Shown here: one piece after another, positions 52,815 through 61,900 of the stretch
How positions within the stretch are numbered: the first letter of the stretch is position 1
Layout: the number at the start of each line of letters is the position of its first letter
Assembly: GCA_044432865.1 (NCBI GenBank)
Contig: JAWXUF010000001.1
Location: 16,316-80,315 of the forward strand
Direction: 5' to 3'
Length of the DNA stretch: 64,000 nucleotides
Source: JAWXUE01 sp044432865
GTDB lineage: Bacteria; Bacillota_I; Bacilli_A; Acholeplasmatales; Anaeroplasmataceae
The notes under the pieces: generated by a model
What the model was told of the DNA's origin: nothing
Database searches by the model: none
What the model saw: the letters and a program-made list of their open reading frames with translations, nothing else
Made by a program: the position numbers and the translations under genes

Positions 52815-53795
52815 TTATTTTCCTCCATTTAGTAAGAATAGATCACATAACGCAATCATACATGCGTTTTCTAAAACAACCATCGCTCTTTTAGCAATAC
52901 ACGGATCATGTCTACCAACTATATTTAATTCTTCAATTTTTTTAGTTTCAAAATTATATGTATTTTGACCCTTACTTATCGATGGGGTAGGTTTAACAAA
53001 TACTCTGATTATAATATCATTTCCATTTGCTATACCACCATTTATACCACCATTGTTATTTGTTTTTGTTTTTCCAAACTCATTTATTATAACATCATTA
53101 AATTCACTTCCAAGCTTTTCAACACCACTAAAACCTACACCAAACTCAACACCTTTTACTCCACCAATACTAAATAAAATTTGTGATATAGCAGATTCAA
53201 CAGAATAAAAAAATGGCTCACCTATAGCATTTTCAATATTAGAAATAGTAATCTCTACTATTGCACCTACAGAATCTTCATCTTTTTTTATGTTAGATAT
53301 ATATTCTTCAAAGTTCTCTTTATTTTTTTCTATACCAATTTGAACAATTTCACTTTTCACAGTAAAAGGAACCATTTTTTTAGCAATAACTCCAGCTGCT
53401 ACAATACCAACTGTTAGTCTACCACTTGAGTGTCCTCCCCCTCTGTAATCATTATTTCCATATTTATTTTTAAAAGTTAAATCAGCATGAGATGGTCTAG
53501 GATGATTTACTAAATTTGAATAATCTTTACTATTAGTGTTTTCATTATTAAAGTTTATTAACATAGGAGCACCTGTTGTTTTACCATCGAATAGACCTGA
53601 TAAGATATTAGGAGTATCAGTTTCTTTTCTTGAAGTAGTATTTAATTGACCGCCTTGACGACGTTTCAAATCATTATCAAAATCAGATATAGATAATGAA
53701 ATCCCTGGCTTAACATTATCTATTAAAACACCAACTGCTTCTCCATGAGATTCCCCATAAATACTAACTTTAAATAATTTACCAAATGAATTCAA
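52815..53795 (-). CDS. aroC: Chorismate synthase
   Basis: Seventh shikimate-pathway enzyme; makes chorismate from EPSP using reduced FMN. The 326 residues are on the short side for the family (360-390) but include FKVSIYGESHGEAVGVLI, KRRQGGQLNTTSR, RPSHADLTFKNKYG, DYRGGGHSSGRLTVGIVAAG in parts and RHDPCIAKRAMVV. Start is TTG directly after the aroE stop with GAGGTGA ahead, a coupled pair. Confidence 0.96.
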   Translation of the reverse strand: MNSFGKLFKVSIYGESHGEAVGVLIDNVKPGISLSISDFDNDLKRRQGGQLNTTSRKETDTPNILSGLFDGKTTGAPMLINFNNENTNSKDYSNLVNHPRPSHADLTFKNKYGNNDYRGGGHSSGRLTVGIVAAGVIAKKMVPFTVKSEIVQIGIEKNKENFEEYISNIKKDEDSVGAIVEITISNIENAIGEPFFYSVESAISQILFSIGGVKGVEFGVGFSGVEKLGSEFNDVIINEFGKTKTNNNGGINGGIANGNDIIIRVFVKPTPSISKGQNTYNFETKKIEELNIVGRHDPCIAKRAMVVLENACMIALCDLFLLNGGK

Positions 53796-54548
53796 TTAAA
53801 TCACCTCTATTTCTTTTACTATTTTTTTACATAAATCTTCTTCTATAATTATACCAGTCCATATTTCAAATGATTTTATAGCTTGATAAACTAACATAAC
53901 TAATCCATTGTAACTATTTTTATTATATGACATTAGCAAAGTATTATTAGGATTATATATTAAATCAATAATATAAGTTGCTTTGCTTGCAATATCAAGT
54001 GATATCATAGATTCATCAATATTAGGATACATACCAATTGGTGTTGTATTTATAATAGATTCATTAGTAATATTTTTTTCTAAATATTTATAATTTAAAG
54101 TGGAATTTCTACTTATTACATCGAACTCTATTTTTAAATTTGATAACACATACTGAACTGATTTACTACTTCCACCAGAACCTAGTATAAAACATTTTTG
54201 TAAATCTATATCAAAATGATTCAATAACATTTTAAACCCAAATGTATCTGTATTGTCAGCATAAATTTTACCATTTTTCAATAACAATGTATTACAAGCT
54301 CCTAATTTTTTTACACTATCAGATTTTTCATCTACATATTTTAAAATTTCTGTTTTAAATGGCACTGTAATATTAAATCCACTATATTCATTATCTCTTA
54401 ATTTATTAACGTAAGATTCTAACTCACTCTCATTTAAACTAATTAAATCATATTTTGCATTTATATTAAACTCTTTATATAGTTTTTCATGAATGATTTT
54501 AGAATAACTATATTTAACATTACTTCCGATTAATCCATATTTATTCAT
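53796..54548 (-). CDS. aroE: Shikimate dehydrogenase
   Basis: Reduces 3-dehydroshikimate to shikimate with NADPH. The 250 residues show GLIGSNVKYSYSKIIHEKLY (the usual SxS shikimate site reads SYS here), FNITVPFKTEI with the catalytic Lys, ADNTDTFGFKMLL, and the GSGGSSKSVQYVL dinucleotide loop. Start overlaps the chorismate mutase stop by 8 bases. Confidence 0.94.
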   Translation of the reverse strand: MNKYGLIGSNVKYSYSKIIHEKLYKEFNINAKYDLISLNESELESYVNKLRDNEYSGFNITVPFKTEILKYVDEKSDSVKKLGACNTLLLKNGKIYADNTDTFGFKMLLNHFDIDLQKCFILGSGGSSKSVQYVLSNLKIEFDVISRNSTLNYKYLEKNITNESIINTTPIGMYPNIDESMISLDIASKATYIIDLIYNPNNTLLMSYNKNSYNGLVMLVYQAIKSFEIWTGIIIEEDLCKKIVKEIEVI

Positions 54549-54804
54549 AATTGTCTTCCTGATATTGCTTACTTGCTGTTAACATACCTTCAAAAAAAAT
54601 TTGGTAATATTTTTCTAATTCTTTATTATTTAATAATTTAATATTTTTTTCTATAATTTCTAATTCTCTTTTTTGATCAAAGACATTCAAATTATTTTCT
54701 TTTTTATAAATTAAAACTTTTTTAACTGCATCCATTCTTTTTATAAATAATTCAATCATCTGTTGATCTATTTCATTTATAATTAATCTCGCTTCATTCA
54801 ACAT
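54541..54804 (-). CDS. Chorismate mutase, AroQ class
   Basis: All-helical monofunctional chorismate mutase of 87 residues that converts chorismate to prephenate. Active-site positions known from the E. coli P-protein domain are visible in order: Arg in ARLIINEID, Arg in KRMDAVKKV, Lys in YKKEN, Asp-x-x-Arg-Glu in FDQKRELE, and Ser/Gln in TASKQYQ. ATG 54804 has GGAGG 8 bases ahead; the aroA stop overlaps it. Its presence points to Phe/Tyr synthesis. Confidence 0.88.
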   Translation of the reverse strand: MLNEARLIINEIDQQMIELFIKRMDAVKKVLIYKKENNLNVFDQKRELEIIEKNIKLLNNKELEKYYQIFFEGMLTASKQYQEDNYE

Positions 54805-55993
54805 CAAAAACACCTCCTAATTTCTTAAAATCATCCCAAAAATTAGGATAAGATTTATCAACACATTGAGCACCTATTAATTTTATTTTTTTATTACAAA
54901 TAGTAGATGCAATAGCAAGAGCCATGCAAACCCTATGATCGTTAAAACAATCTACTTCAACATCACCATCTAGATTATTAACTTTAGTAAAATTAATACC
55001 TTCTTCGCACTCAATTAAATTAGCACCAAGTTTATTTAAATTAGTTACCATCGAAGTAATTCTATCAGATTCTTTTATACGTAATCTTTTTGCATTAATA
55101 AATTGGGTGTTATGTAATAAAGCTAGTATACTAAGTATAGGTCCACAATCAGGGTTTTGAGATAAATCAACATCTTTATTATTCATAATACACTCTATAT
55201 CATTAATTATTTTTTTATCAGGTTGTAGTGAATTATAATTTAAATTTTTAATCTCTATACGATTTCCAAGTTCATTAGCAACTAGAAAAAAAGATGCTTG
55301 GGAATAATCAGATTCCGCTATATAGTTTGTACTTATAAATTTTTGATTACCTTTAATAATAAACTCTTTGTAATTATTATTTATAACTTTTATATTAAAC
55401 TTCATTAAAATATCGATTGTTAAATCAATATAACCTTTTGATTCTAAATCATTTTTTACTACTATTTTTGAATCACCATCTAACAATGGTAATGTATACA
55501 TTAATCCTGTTATAAATTGACTACTTATTTTTCCATCTATTTCAAAAATACCACTCTTAATAACACCATTTATCTCTAATGAATCAGTAAATTCATATTT
55601 AATATTTTGTTCATCAAATATATCAAAATAAACGTCTAAAGGCCTATTAAACAATGATTTCGCACCAGTGAAATTTGTTTGATTTAATTGTGAATGAAAT
55701 ATAGGGATCATAAATCTTAACGTCGATCCACTTTCTATACAATCAATATTTTGATTTTTTAAAATTGAGTCACATCCATGAATAATTAACTTATCTTTTT
55801 CATTTAAAATGGTAGCACCTAATTTAGTACATGCACCAATTGTAGCTTCAACATCTTTTGAATACAATACATTCTCAATCACACTTTTTCCATTTGCTAA
55901 AGATGCAGCAATAATTGCACGATGCAAACATGACTTAGAAGCAATTACATTTATAGTACCATTTAACTTTTTAGGATGTATTGTTATATTCAT
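54794..55993 (-). CDS. aroA: 3-phosphoshikimate 1-carboxyvinyltransferase (EPSP synthase)
   Basis: Adds enolpyruvate from PEP to shikimate-3-phosphate. The 399 residues contain the first substrate motif SKSCLHRAIIAASLANG, ESGSTLRFMIPI (usually GNSGTT/LR, here SGSTLR), SSQFITGLMYTLPLL, ESDYSQASFFLVA, LRIKESDRI and NDHRVCMALAIA. The variation in the LxSGTT loop is notable but typical of class-divergent members. Stop TGA overlaps chorismate mutase by 11 bases. Confidence 0.95.
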   Translation of the reverse strand: MNITIHPKKLNGTINVIASKSCLHRAIIAASLANGKSVIENVLYSKDVEATIGACTKLGATILNEKDKLIIHGCDSILKNQNIDCIESGSTLRFMIPIFHSQLNQTNFTGAKSLFNRPLDVYFDIFDEQNIKYEFTDSLEINGVIKSGIFEIDGKISSQFITGLMYTLPLLDGDSKIVVKNDLESKGYIDLTIDILMKFNIKVINNNYKEFIIKGNQKFISTNYIAESDYSQASFFLVANELGNRIEIKNLNYNSLQPDKKIINDIECIMNNKDVDLSQNPDCGPILSILALLHNTQFINAKRLRIKESDRITSMVTNLNKLGANLIECEEGINFTKVNNLDGDVEVDCFNDHRVCMALAIASTICNKKIKLIGAQCVDKSYPNFWDDFKKLGGVFDVE

Positions 55994-55995
55994 AT

Positions 55996-56991
55996 TTATG
56001 TATTCCTTTGTACTTTTTTGATTACAGGTATTCCAAGTTCTGTTAATAAAACAAAAGTGAAATTATTTTCTGTATTCTTTTTATCAGTCGATATTTGATT
56101 TATAAATAACTTATAGTCAAAATCATGATATTTAATATCAAGTTTGTTTAATAATTCAGTTAATTCACTTAAGCAAATTGGATTTGTGCACTCATTGTCT
56201 ATTCCATATTTTAAAGCTAAAATCATTCCATCAATTACAGCAAGTCCATGTTTAAGTCCATATTCTAATTCTATTACGTGACCAAATGTGTGTCCAAAGT
56301 TAAGAAGCATTCGTTCATTTCTATCGTAAGGATCTAATTCAACATAATGTTTTTTTACTAATAAACATTTATAAATTATTTCTTTCACATCAAAATTATC
56401 CTTTAACAAAGACAAAATACCTTTATTTTTAATCATACCACATTTGATGACTTCACCTAGACCACTATTAAATTCATCTACATTTAAAGTATCTAAATAC
56501 AAAGTATCAATTAATACTAATGATGGTTGAAAAAATGTACCTATTACATTTTTAACATTACTTAAGTTTAATCCTGTTTTTCCACCAATACTACTATCGA
56601 CTTGTGAAAGTAATGTTGTTGGAATAGAAACATATTGAACTCCTCTTAAAATAGTTGATGCTGCAAATGCTGCAATATCTCCAACTACTCCACCACCAAA
56701 TCCAATTATTAGTGAGTCTCTTGAAACATTATATGATGTTAGTAATGTAGTAATGTAAGTATATGTAGCAATACTCTTATTTTCTTCACCGGGTTTTATA
56801 GTAATAACTTTAACGTTATATTCTTTTAATTGATTAAGTAAATTATCGATATGTAACCCTTTAACATTAGTATCAGTAATTATAAATATATTTTTGTTTT
56901 CAAACACTTCGCTTATATATTTTTTAATGTCTAAGTTTCTATCAATATAAATATTATATTTACTTTGTAATTCCATTTCAACTTTATACAT
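55996..56991 (-). CDS. aroB: 3-dehydroquinate synthase
   Basis: Cyclises DAHP to 3-dehydroquinate using NAD and a divalent metal. The 331 residues show GFGGGVVGDIAAFAASTILRGV in pieces (about 98-119), PTTLLSQVDSSIGGKTGLN, SGLGEVIKCGMI with a metal Glu, and LLNFGHTFGHVIE with metal His residues. Two bases after aroF's stop region (56994), 2 bases before aroA. Confidence 0.95.
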   Translation of the reverse strand: MYKVEMELQSKYNIYIDRNLDIKKYISEVFENKNIFIITDTNVKGLHIDNLLNQLKEYNVKVITIKPGEENKSIATYTYITTLLTSYNVSRDSLIIGFGGGVVGDIAAFAASTILRGVQYVSIPTTLLSQVDSSIGGKTGLNLSNVKNVIGTFFQPSLVLIDTLYLDTLNVDEFNSGLGEVIKCGMIKNKGILSLLKDNFDVKEIIYKCLLVKKHYVELDPYDRNERMLLNFGHTFGHVIELEYGLKHGLAVIDGMILALKYGIDNECTNPICLSELTELLNKLDIKYHDFDYKLFINQISTDKKNTENNFTFVLLTELGIPVIKKVQRNT

Positions 56992-56993
56992 AA

Positions 56994-57977
56994 TTACATC
57001 ACCTTCTTGTTAAAGTGTGGTGCTAATACTTTAACATCTTCAATAATTTTATTAAAATCTTTTGGTTTGATAGATTGAGGTCCATCAGATAACGCATTTT
57101 CAGGATCATTGTGAACTTCTATCATAATACCATCTGCGCCAACTGCTAATGCTGCTTTTGTTAATTTCTCTATCATCCAGTATTTCCCAGCAGCGTGAGA
57201 TGGATCTACAATAACTGGTAAACAAGAAATTTCTTTAACAGCTACTACCGCTGATAAGTCTAATGTATTTCTTGTGAAATTTTCAAAAGTTCTTATACCT
57301 CTTTCACAAAGAATAACTTGTTTATTACCGCCTGACATAATATATTCAGCTGAAGATAACCATTCATGAATGGTATTTGATAAACCTCTTTTTAACAAGA
57401 TAGGTTTAGATACTTTACCAAGTTTTTTTAATAAATCAAAGTTTTGCATATTTCTCGCACCAACTTGAATTATATCAACATTTTGTTCAAAGTATTTTAT
57501 ATCATCTACAGAAGTAATTTCTGTAATAATCGGCTTATTTTGACATTCTTGTTTTAGTATTTCTAAACCGTCCATTTTTAACCCTTGGAATTCGAATGGA
57601 GAAGTTCTAGGTTTAAATGCACCACCTCTTAAGATATGCATATTATCTTTAATATCATCAACAATACTTTTTATTTGTTCATTTGATTCAACACTGCATG
57701 GTCCAGCAATAATTGTAAATGTATCACGATTTATTACTATATCCTTAACTTTTATACTAACTAATTCATTCAAAATAGAAGAATTTCTATATGGGAAATA
57801 GTCTCTAGTTACTTTCACAACATTATGGATATGAGGAAGTTCTACTTCTTGATTAATAAAAAGTAGTCCTTCTTCTTTAGTAGAAACATCATCTATTTCA
57901 AAATGCATCTCTTTTAATTGTTTTATAACTTCATTTTTCTCTTTTTTATTTATATTTTTCTTTAAGTGTATATACAT
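56994..57977 (-). CDS. aroF: DAHP synthase, type I-beta with N-terminal regulatory domain
   Basis: Commits PEP and erythrose-4-phosphate to the shikimate pathway. The 327 residues start with a ferredoxin-like domain of about 65 residues, as in Thermotoga maritima where it mediates feedback inhibition, followed by the TIM barrel with IIAGPCSVES, GGAFKPRTSPF, VGARNMQNF, LLKRGLSNT, ILCERGIRTF and VDPSHAAGK. First gene of a seven-gene operon; promoter at 58003-58031 and AAGGTGG before the ATG. No T-box or riboswitch fits in the 40-base leader. Confidence 0.96.
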   Translation of the reverse strand: MYIHLKKNINKKEKNEVIKQLKEMHFEIDDVSTKEEGLLFINQEVELPHIHNVVKVTRDYFPYRNSSILNELVSIKVKDIVINRDTFTIIAGPCSVESNEQIKSIVDDIKDNMHILRGGAFKPRTSPFEFQGLKMDGLEILKQECQNKPIITEITSVDDIKYFEQNVDIIQVGARNMQNFDLLKKLGKVSKPILLKRGLSNTIHEWLSSAEYIMSGGNKQVILCERGIRTFENFTRNTLDLSAVVAVKEISCLPVIVDPSHAAGKYWMIEKLTKAALAVGADGIMIEVHNDPENALSDGPQSIKPKDFNKIIEDVKVLAPHFNKKVM

Positions 57978-58002
57978 AAAAACACCACCTTATATGCTAT
58001 TA

Positions 58003-58031
58003 ATATTATCATAAAACTACATATAAATCAA
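58003..58031 (-). promoter_or_regulatory. Sigma-A promoter of the aromatic operon
   Basis: Minus strand TTGATT (58031-58026), 17 bases, TAATAT (58008-58003), about 25 bases ahead of the aroF ATG. Confidence 0.7.
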
Positions 58032-58053
58032 TTTAAAGTATCTTCTATAACAA

Positions 58054-58088
58054 TAAAAAAACATCACCTTTTCTAAAAAGGTGATGTT
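58054..58088 (-). terminator. Terminator of the Bax-inhibitor-like gene
   Basis: Perfect 13-bp stem (58060-58072 with 58076-58088, three-base loop) followed by six T on the minus strand. Confidence 0.9.
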
Positions 58089-58094
58089 AATTTT

Positions 58095-58826
58095 TTAATT
58101 TCTTCTGTTACCTAAAATAAGTACAACAAATCTTAAAATTTGAATGTAAATAAATACTATTGTTACAATTAAACCTAGAGCAGCAATCCACTCATAAGAT
58201 TCATCAAATCCTGCTTCAACATATTGTTGTGCCTCATTGAAGTTTAATACTAACATAAATGCACCATATCCAATAAATAATAACATTAATATAGCAGTAA
58301 AGGTAATATTAGTTGTGAACATATTCATAATGCTATTAAAACCAAATAAACTTAATACAAATGATAATAGCATAAACATAATAATTGCCATACCTGCAGA
58401 ATACATAACTTTCATTAACGTTGGAGTAGCTGCAACAATTTTTGTTGAATATAATAAAACCATTGTTATGAAAACAGCAAGTGTCGCTAATACAGCGATT
58501 GGAACTGCTCCTTCAAATCCTTCGATTGAAGCAAAAAGACCAGAAATAGTTCCTAATAAAACACCTTCACAAGCTGCATATACAACCCCAGCGATTGGAG
58601 CTGCTTTTGGATTTGTTCTTCCCATTATTACAGCAATCATTCCGATAATACTTGAAGCGATTAACATCCAATAATCATATACACCAAGAACCATGAACGT
58701 TATTGCTACAATAAATGTTATAGCAAGAAGAATTCCAGTTTTCTTTGCTACACCACGCATTGTTGCTTGGTTTTCACCCGTAGACTCTTGAGATAAAGAA
58801 CTAAAAACAGGATTACTAATTCTCAT
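58095..58826 (-). CDS. Bax inhibitor-1/YccA family membrane protein
   Basis: A 243-residue protein with seven membrane segments. The N-terminus RISNPVFSSL and the short lead-in (about 30 residues) to the first membrane segment mark the bacterial BaxI_1 subgroup, and FGFNSIMNMF, FIGYGAFMLVLNFNEAQQYV and the final EWIAALGLIVTIVFIYIQIL are family regions. Related proteins are pH-dependent calcium leak channels; the role here is not known. Own promoter and terminator. Confidence 0.88.
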   Translation of the reverse strand: MRISNPVFSSLSQESTGENQATMRGVAKKTGILLAITFIVAITFMVLGVYDYWMLIASSIIGMIAVIMGRTNPKAAPIAGVVYAACEGVLLGTISGLFASIEGFEGAVPIAVLATLAVFITMVLLYSTKIVAATPTLMKVMYSAGMAIIMFMLLSFVLSLFGFNSIMNMFTTNITFTAILMLLFIGYGAFMLVLNFNEAQQYVEAGFDESYEWIAALGLIVTIVFIYIQILRFVVLILGNRRN

Positions 58827-58853
58827 AATAAAATACCTTCTTTCATTAAGTAT

Positions 58854-58881
58854 ATTATAAACTTTTTTTCTTTTTATTCAA
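58854..58881 (-). promoter_or_regulatory. Sigma-A promoter of the Bax-inhibitor-like gene
   Basis: Minus strand TTGAAT (58881-58876), 16 bases, TATAAT (58859-58854). Confidence 0.7.
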
Positions 58882-58915
58882 TATATATTATTAATACAAC
58901 ATTATTTCACATACT

Positions 58916-61900
58916 TTAAAGCGCAAATAATCCGATTTCTTCTAAATCTTCTTCTTCTTTTAGATCACCAAACGAACCCATACCGTCCATCTGCATAAAG
59001 ACATTTTTATTTATCTTAGTTCTATTTTGAACATCTTCTTTAGAAGTAAATTCTTTTTCTTTACGAGCTTCTATTATTCCTAAAGCAACTGATTCACCTA
59101 AACCATCCATAGATGAAAATGGCATTCTTAATCCTGTTTCTTCTATTGCGAAATCTGATGCTTGTGATAAATTAATATCCACTGGTAAGAACTTAAATCC
59201 GCGAACTACCATTTCTAATGCAACTTTAAGACAAGTACGTAAGTCTTTTTCTTTAACGTTACCTTCACCTTTTATAATTGAGTCAAGTTCTCTTATTTTA
59301 TTTCTGATAGCTATTTCACCTTCAAGCATTACAACAGAATCAAATTGTGTTGCTCTTACACTGAAGAAAGCACTATAGAATAATATAGGTTTATGTACTT
59401 TAAACCATGCAATTCTAATTGCCATTAATACGTATGCAACAGCATGCGCTTTAGGGAACATATATGCAATTTTTTCACATGACCAAATATACCATTCAGG
59501 AATCTTTGTTTCTCTTAATACATCTGTAAATTCCTTCCATTTAGCTGGATCAGAATTTGTTGCAGCTCTTCCTTTTCTTACATACTCCATAATATCAAAT
59601 GCAACTTTTGGTTCAACACCGTTAGTTATTAAATATTCCATGATATCATCACGACAACCAATTACTTCAGCAAATGGAATAGCACCATGAGGAGTTTTAC
59701 CTAATACTAGATCTTGAGAATTTCCAGTCCATACATTTGTACCATGAGATAAACCAGATATTTTTACTAAATCAGCAAATGTTTTAGGTTTTGTATCTAT
59801 TAACATTCTTCTAGTAAAGTCTGTACCAAATTCTGGTATTGCAAATGTTGCTACATCGCTGTCAATTTGTTCTGGTTTTAAACCAAGTACAGATGTACCA
59901 CTAAACATTTTGTATACTTCTGGATCATCAACAGGTACTTCTTGTGGATTTTTAAACGGAAACTCATCAGGATGAGACCATACGTAATCAAATAAATATC
60001 TTATAGTAGTAGGATCGTCGTGCCCTAGTATATCTAGTTTTAATAAATTATCCTCAAAACTGTGATAATCAAAGTGTGTTGTTAGCCATACAGAATCAGT
60101 TTTATCTGCAGGATATTGAATTGGAGTTACATCATTTATTTCTTTATTACTTGGTACAACTACAATTCCACCTGGATGTTGTCCTGTTGAACGTTTTACA
60201 CCTTCAATATATTGAGCCATTATTGGAATCTCTATGCTTCTTTTTTGAATTCCATTGTCTTCTAAATAACCTTTTACATATCCAATAGCTGTTTTAAATG
60301 CGACAGTAGAAATGGTACCAGCTCTAAACGCTTGTTTCTCTCCCATCAATTGCTTTACATAATCATGTGCAACAGGTTGATATTTACCAGAGAAATTTAA
60401 ATCGATATCTGGAACCTTATCTCCTTTGAACCCTAAGAAAGTTTCAAAAGGAATATCTTGTCCATCTCTTACTAATTCTTTACCACAAACAGGACATACT
60501 CTTTTCGGTAAATCATATCCAGATTGAGCAGCATTTAAATCAGTTTGGAAATCTTTTTGTAAATCAGTAATTCCATATATTTCAATTTCATGAGGTTTAA
60601 GTTTAAATGAACTAAAATCACCATTCAAACACGTATAATGCGGAGCAAGTGGATTAACTTCTGTTATATCCATTAATGTTGCTACTAAACTCGATCCAAC
60701 AGAACCCCTTGAACCTACTAGATATCCATCATCAAGTGATTTTTTAACTAATAAATAACTCATATAATAAACAGATGAGAATTTATTAGAAATGATACTA
60801 TTTAATTCTTTATCAATTCTATCAGTAACTAATTGTGGTAACGGATTACCATATAAACTATATGCTTTTTCATATACTAATCTCTTTAAGTCATCTTCAA
60901 TTGATGGTACTGAAAGAGAATCTTTAAATTCATCATCTACTGGTGAATATAATGTTTTAGTAAATGCAGTTATATCTTCAATTGAATCAGCAATTTTATT
61001 TGTATTTTTCACTACAAAATCATGAACTCTATTAACATCATTCAAGAATCCAAATTCAGCAATCATATTATCAGTAGTTCTAAAATGTAAATCAGGTCTA
61101 GATTTATAATTAGCTAATGAATGTCTTTGCCCATTTGGTTTTACAACTTTAGTAAAAATATCATAATATTGTGCTAAATCAGGAGTCAAATAATGGACAT
61201 CACCTGTAGCAACAATAGGCTTTCCAAGAAAATCAGCAGCTTTAATAATCTTTTTAATAGTTTCTTGAATCGCTTTTCCTTTTAAATCTAATTTTTCTTC
61301 AAGATGCTTTAATGCACTTGGTGGTTGAATTTCAATATAATCATAGTATTTCATACATTCTAATAAATCAGAATAAGGTTTATTTAATGCTGTATCGAAA
61401 ACTTCTCCAGTAAATCCAGCACTACCAACTAATATTCCTTCTCTATATTTCTCAAGTACAGATTTCAACAGTCTACCTTCTCTATGAAAATGTACAGTTA
61501 ATAAGTCAGAAACAATTTTGAATAGATTCTTATACCCAACTTGATTTTTTACTAATAATGTAACAGATTTTGTAAATACATATTTATAAGCATTTACAAA
61601 ATCAATATGATTATTTATTTCATTATAATTTACTACCTTTAATTCTTGTAATTTTGTTAGCATTTGTAAGAAAATAAGAGCAGTTACTCTAGCATCATCA
61701 TCAGCTCTATGATGAGACTCTTGTTTGATTTTAAAAAACTTAGATAAAGATTTAAGATTAAACATTTTCATTTCATTTGAATAGAAATTTCTAGCAAATT
61801 GCATTGTATCAATTACTGGCCAATTTGGATTTTGTAAATTTAATCTTTCTATGTTAGCATACATATGACCAATATCAAAACTTGCATTTTGAGCTACCAT

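Noticed and set aside
57978..58053. T-box or amino-acid riboswitch before aroF
   Set aside because: The leader from the predicted promoter to the ATG is about 30 bases, too short for any such element, and no terminator lies between promoter and gene.
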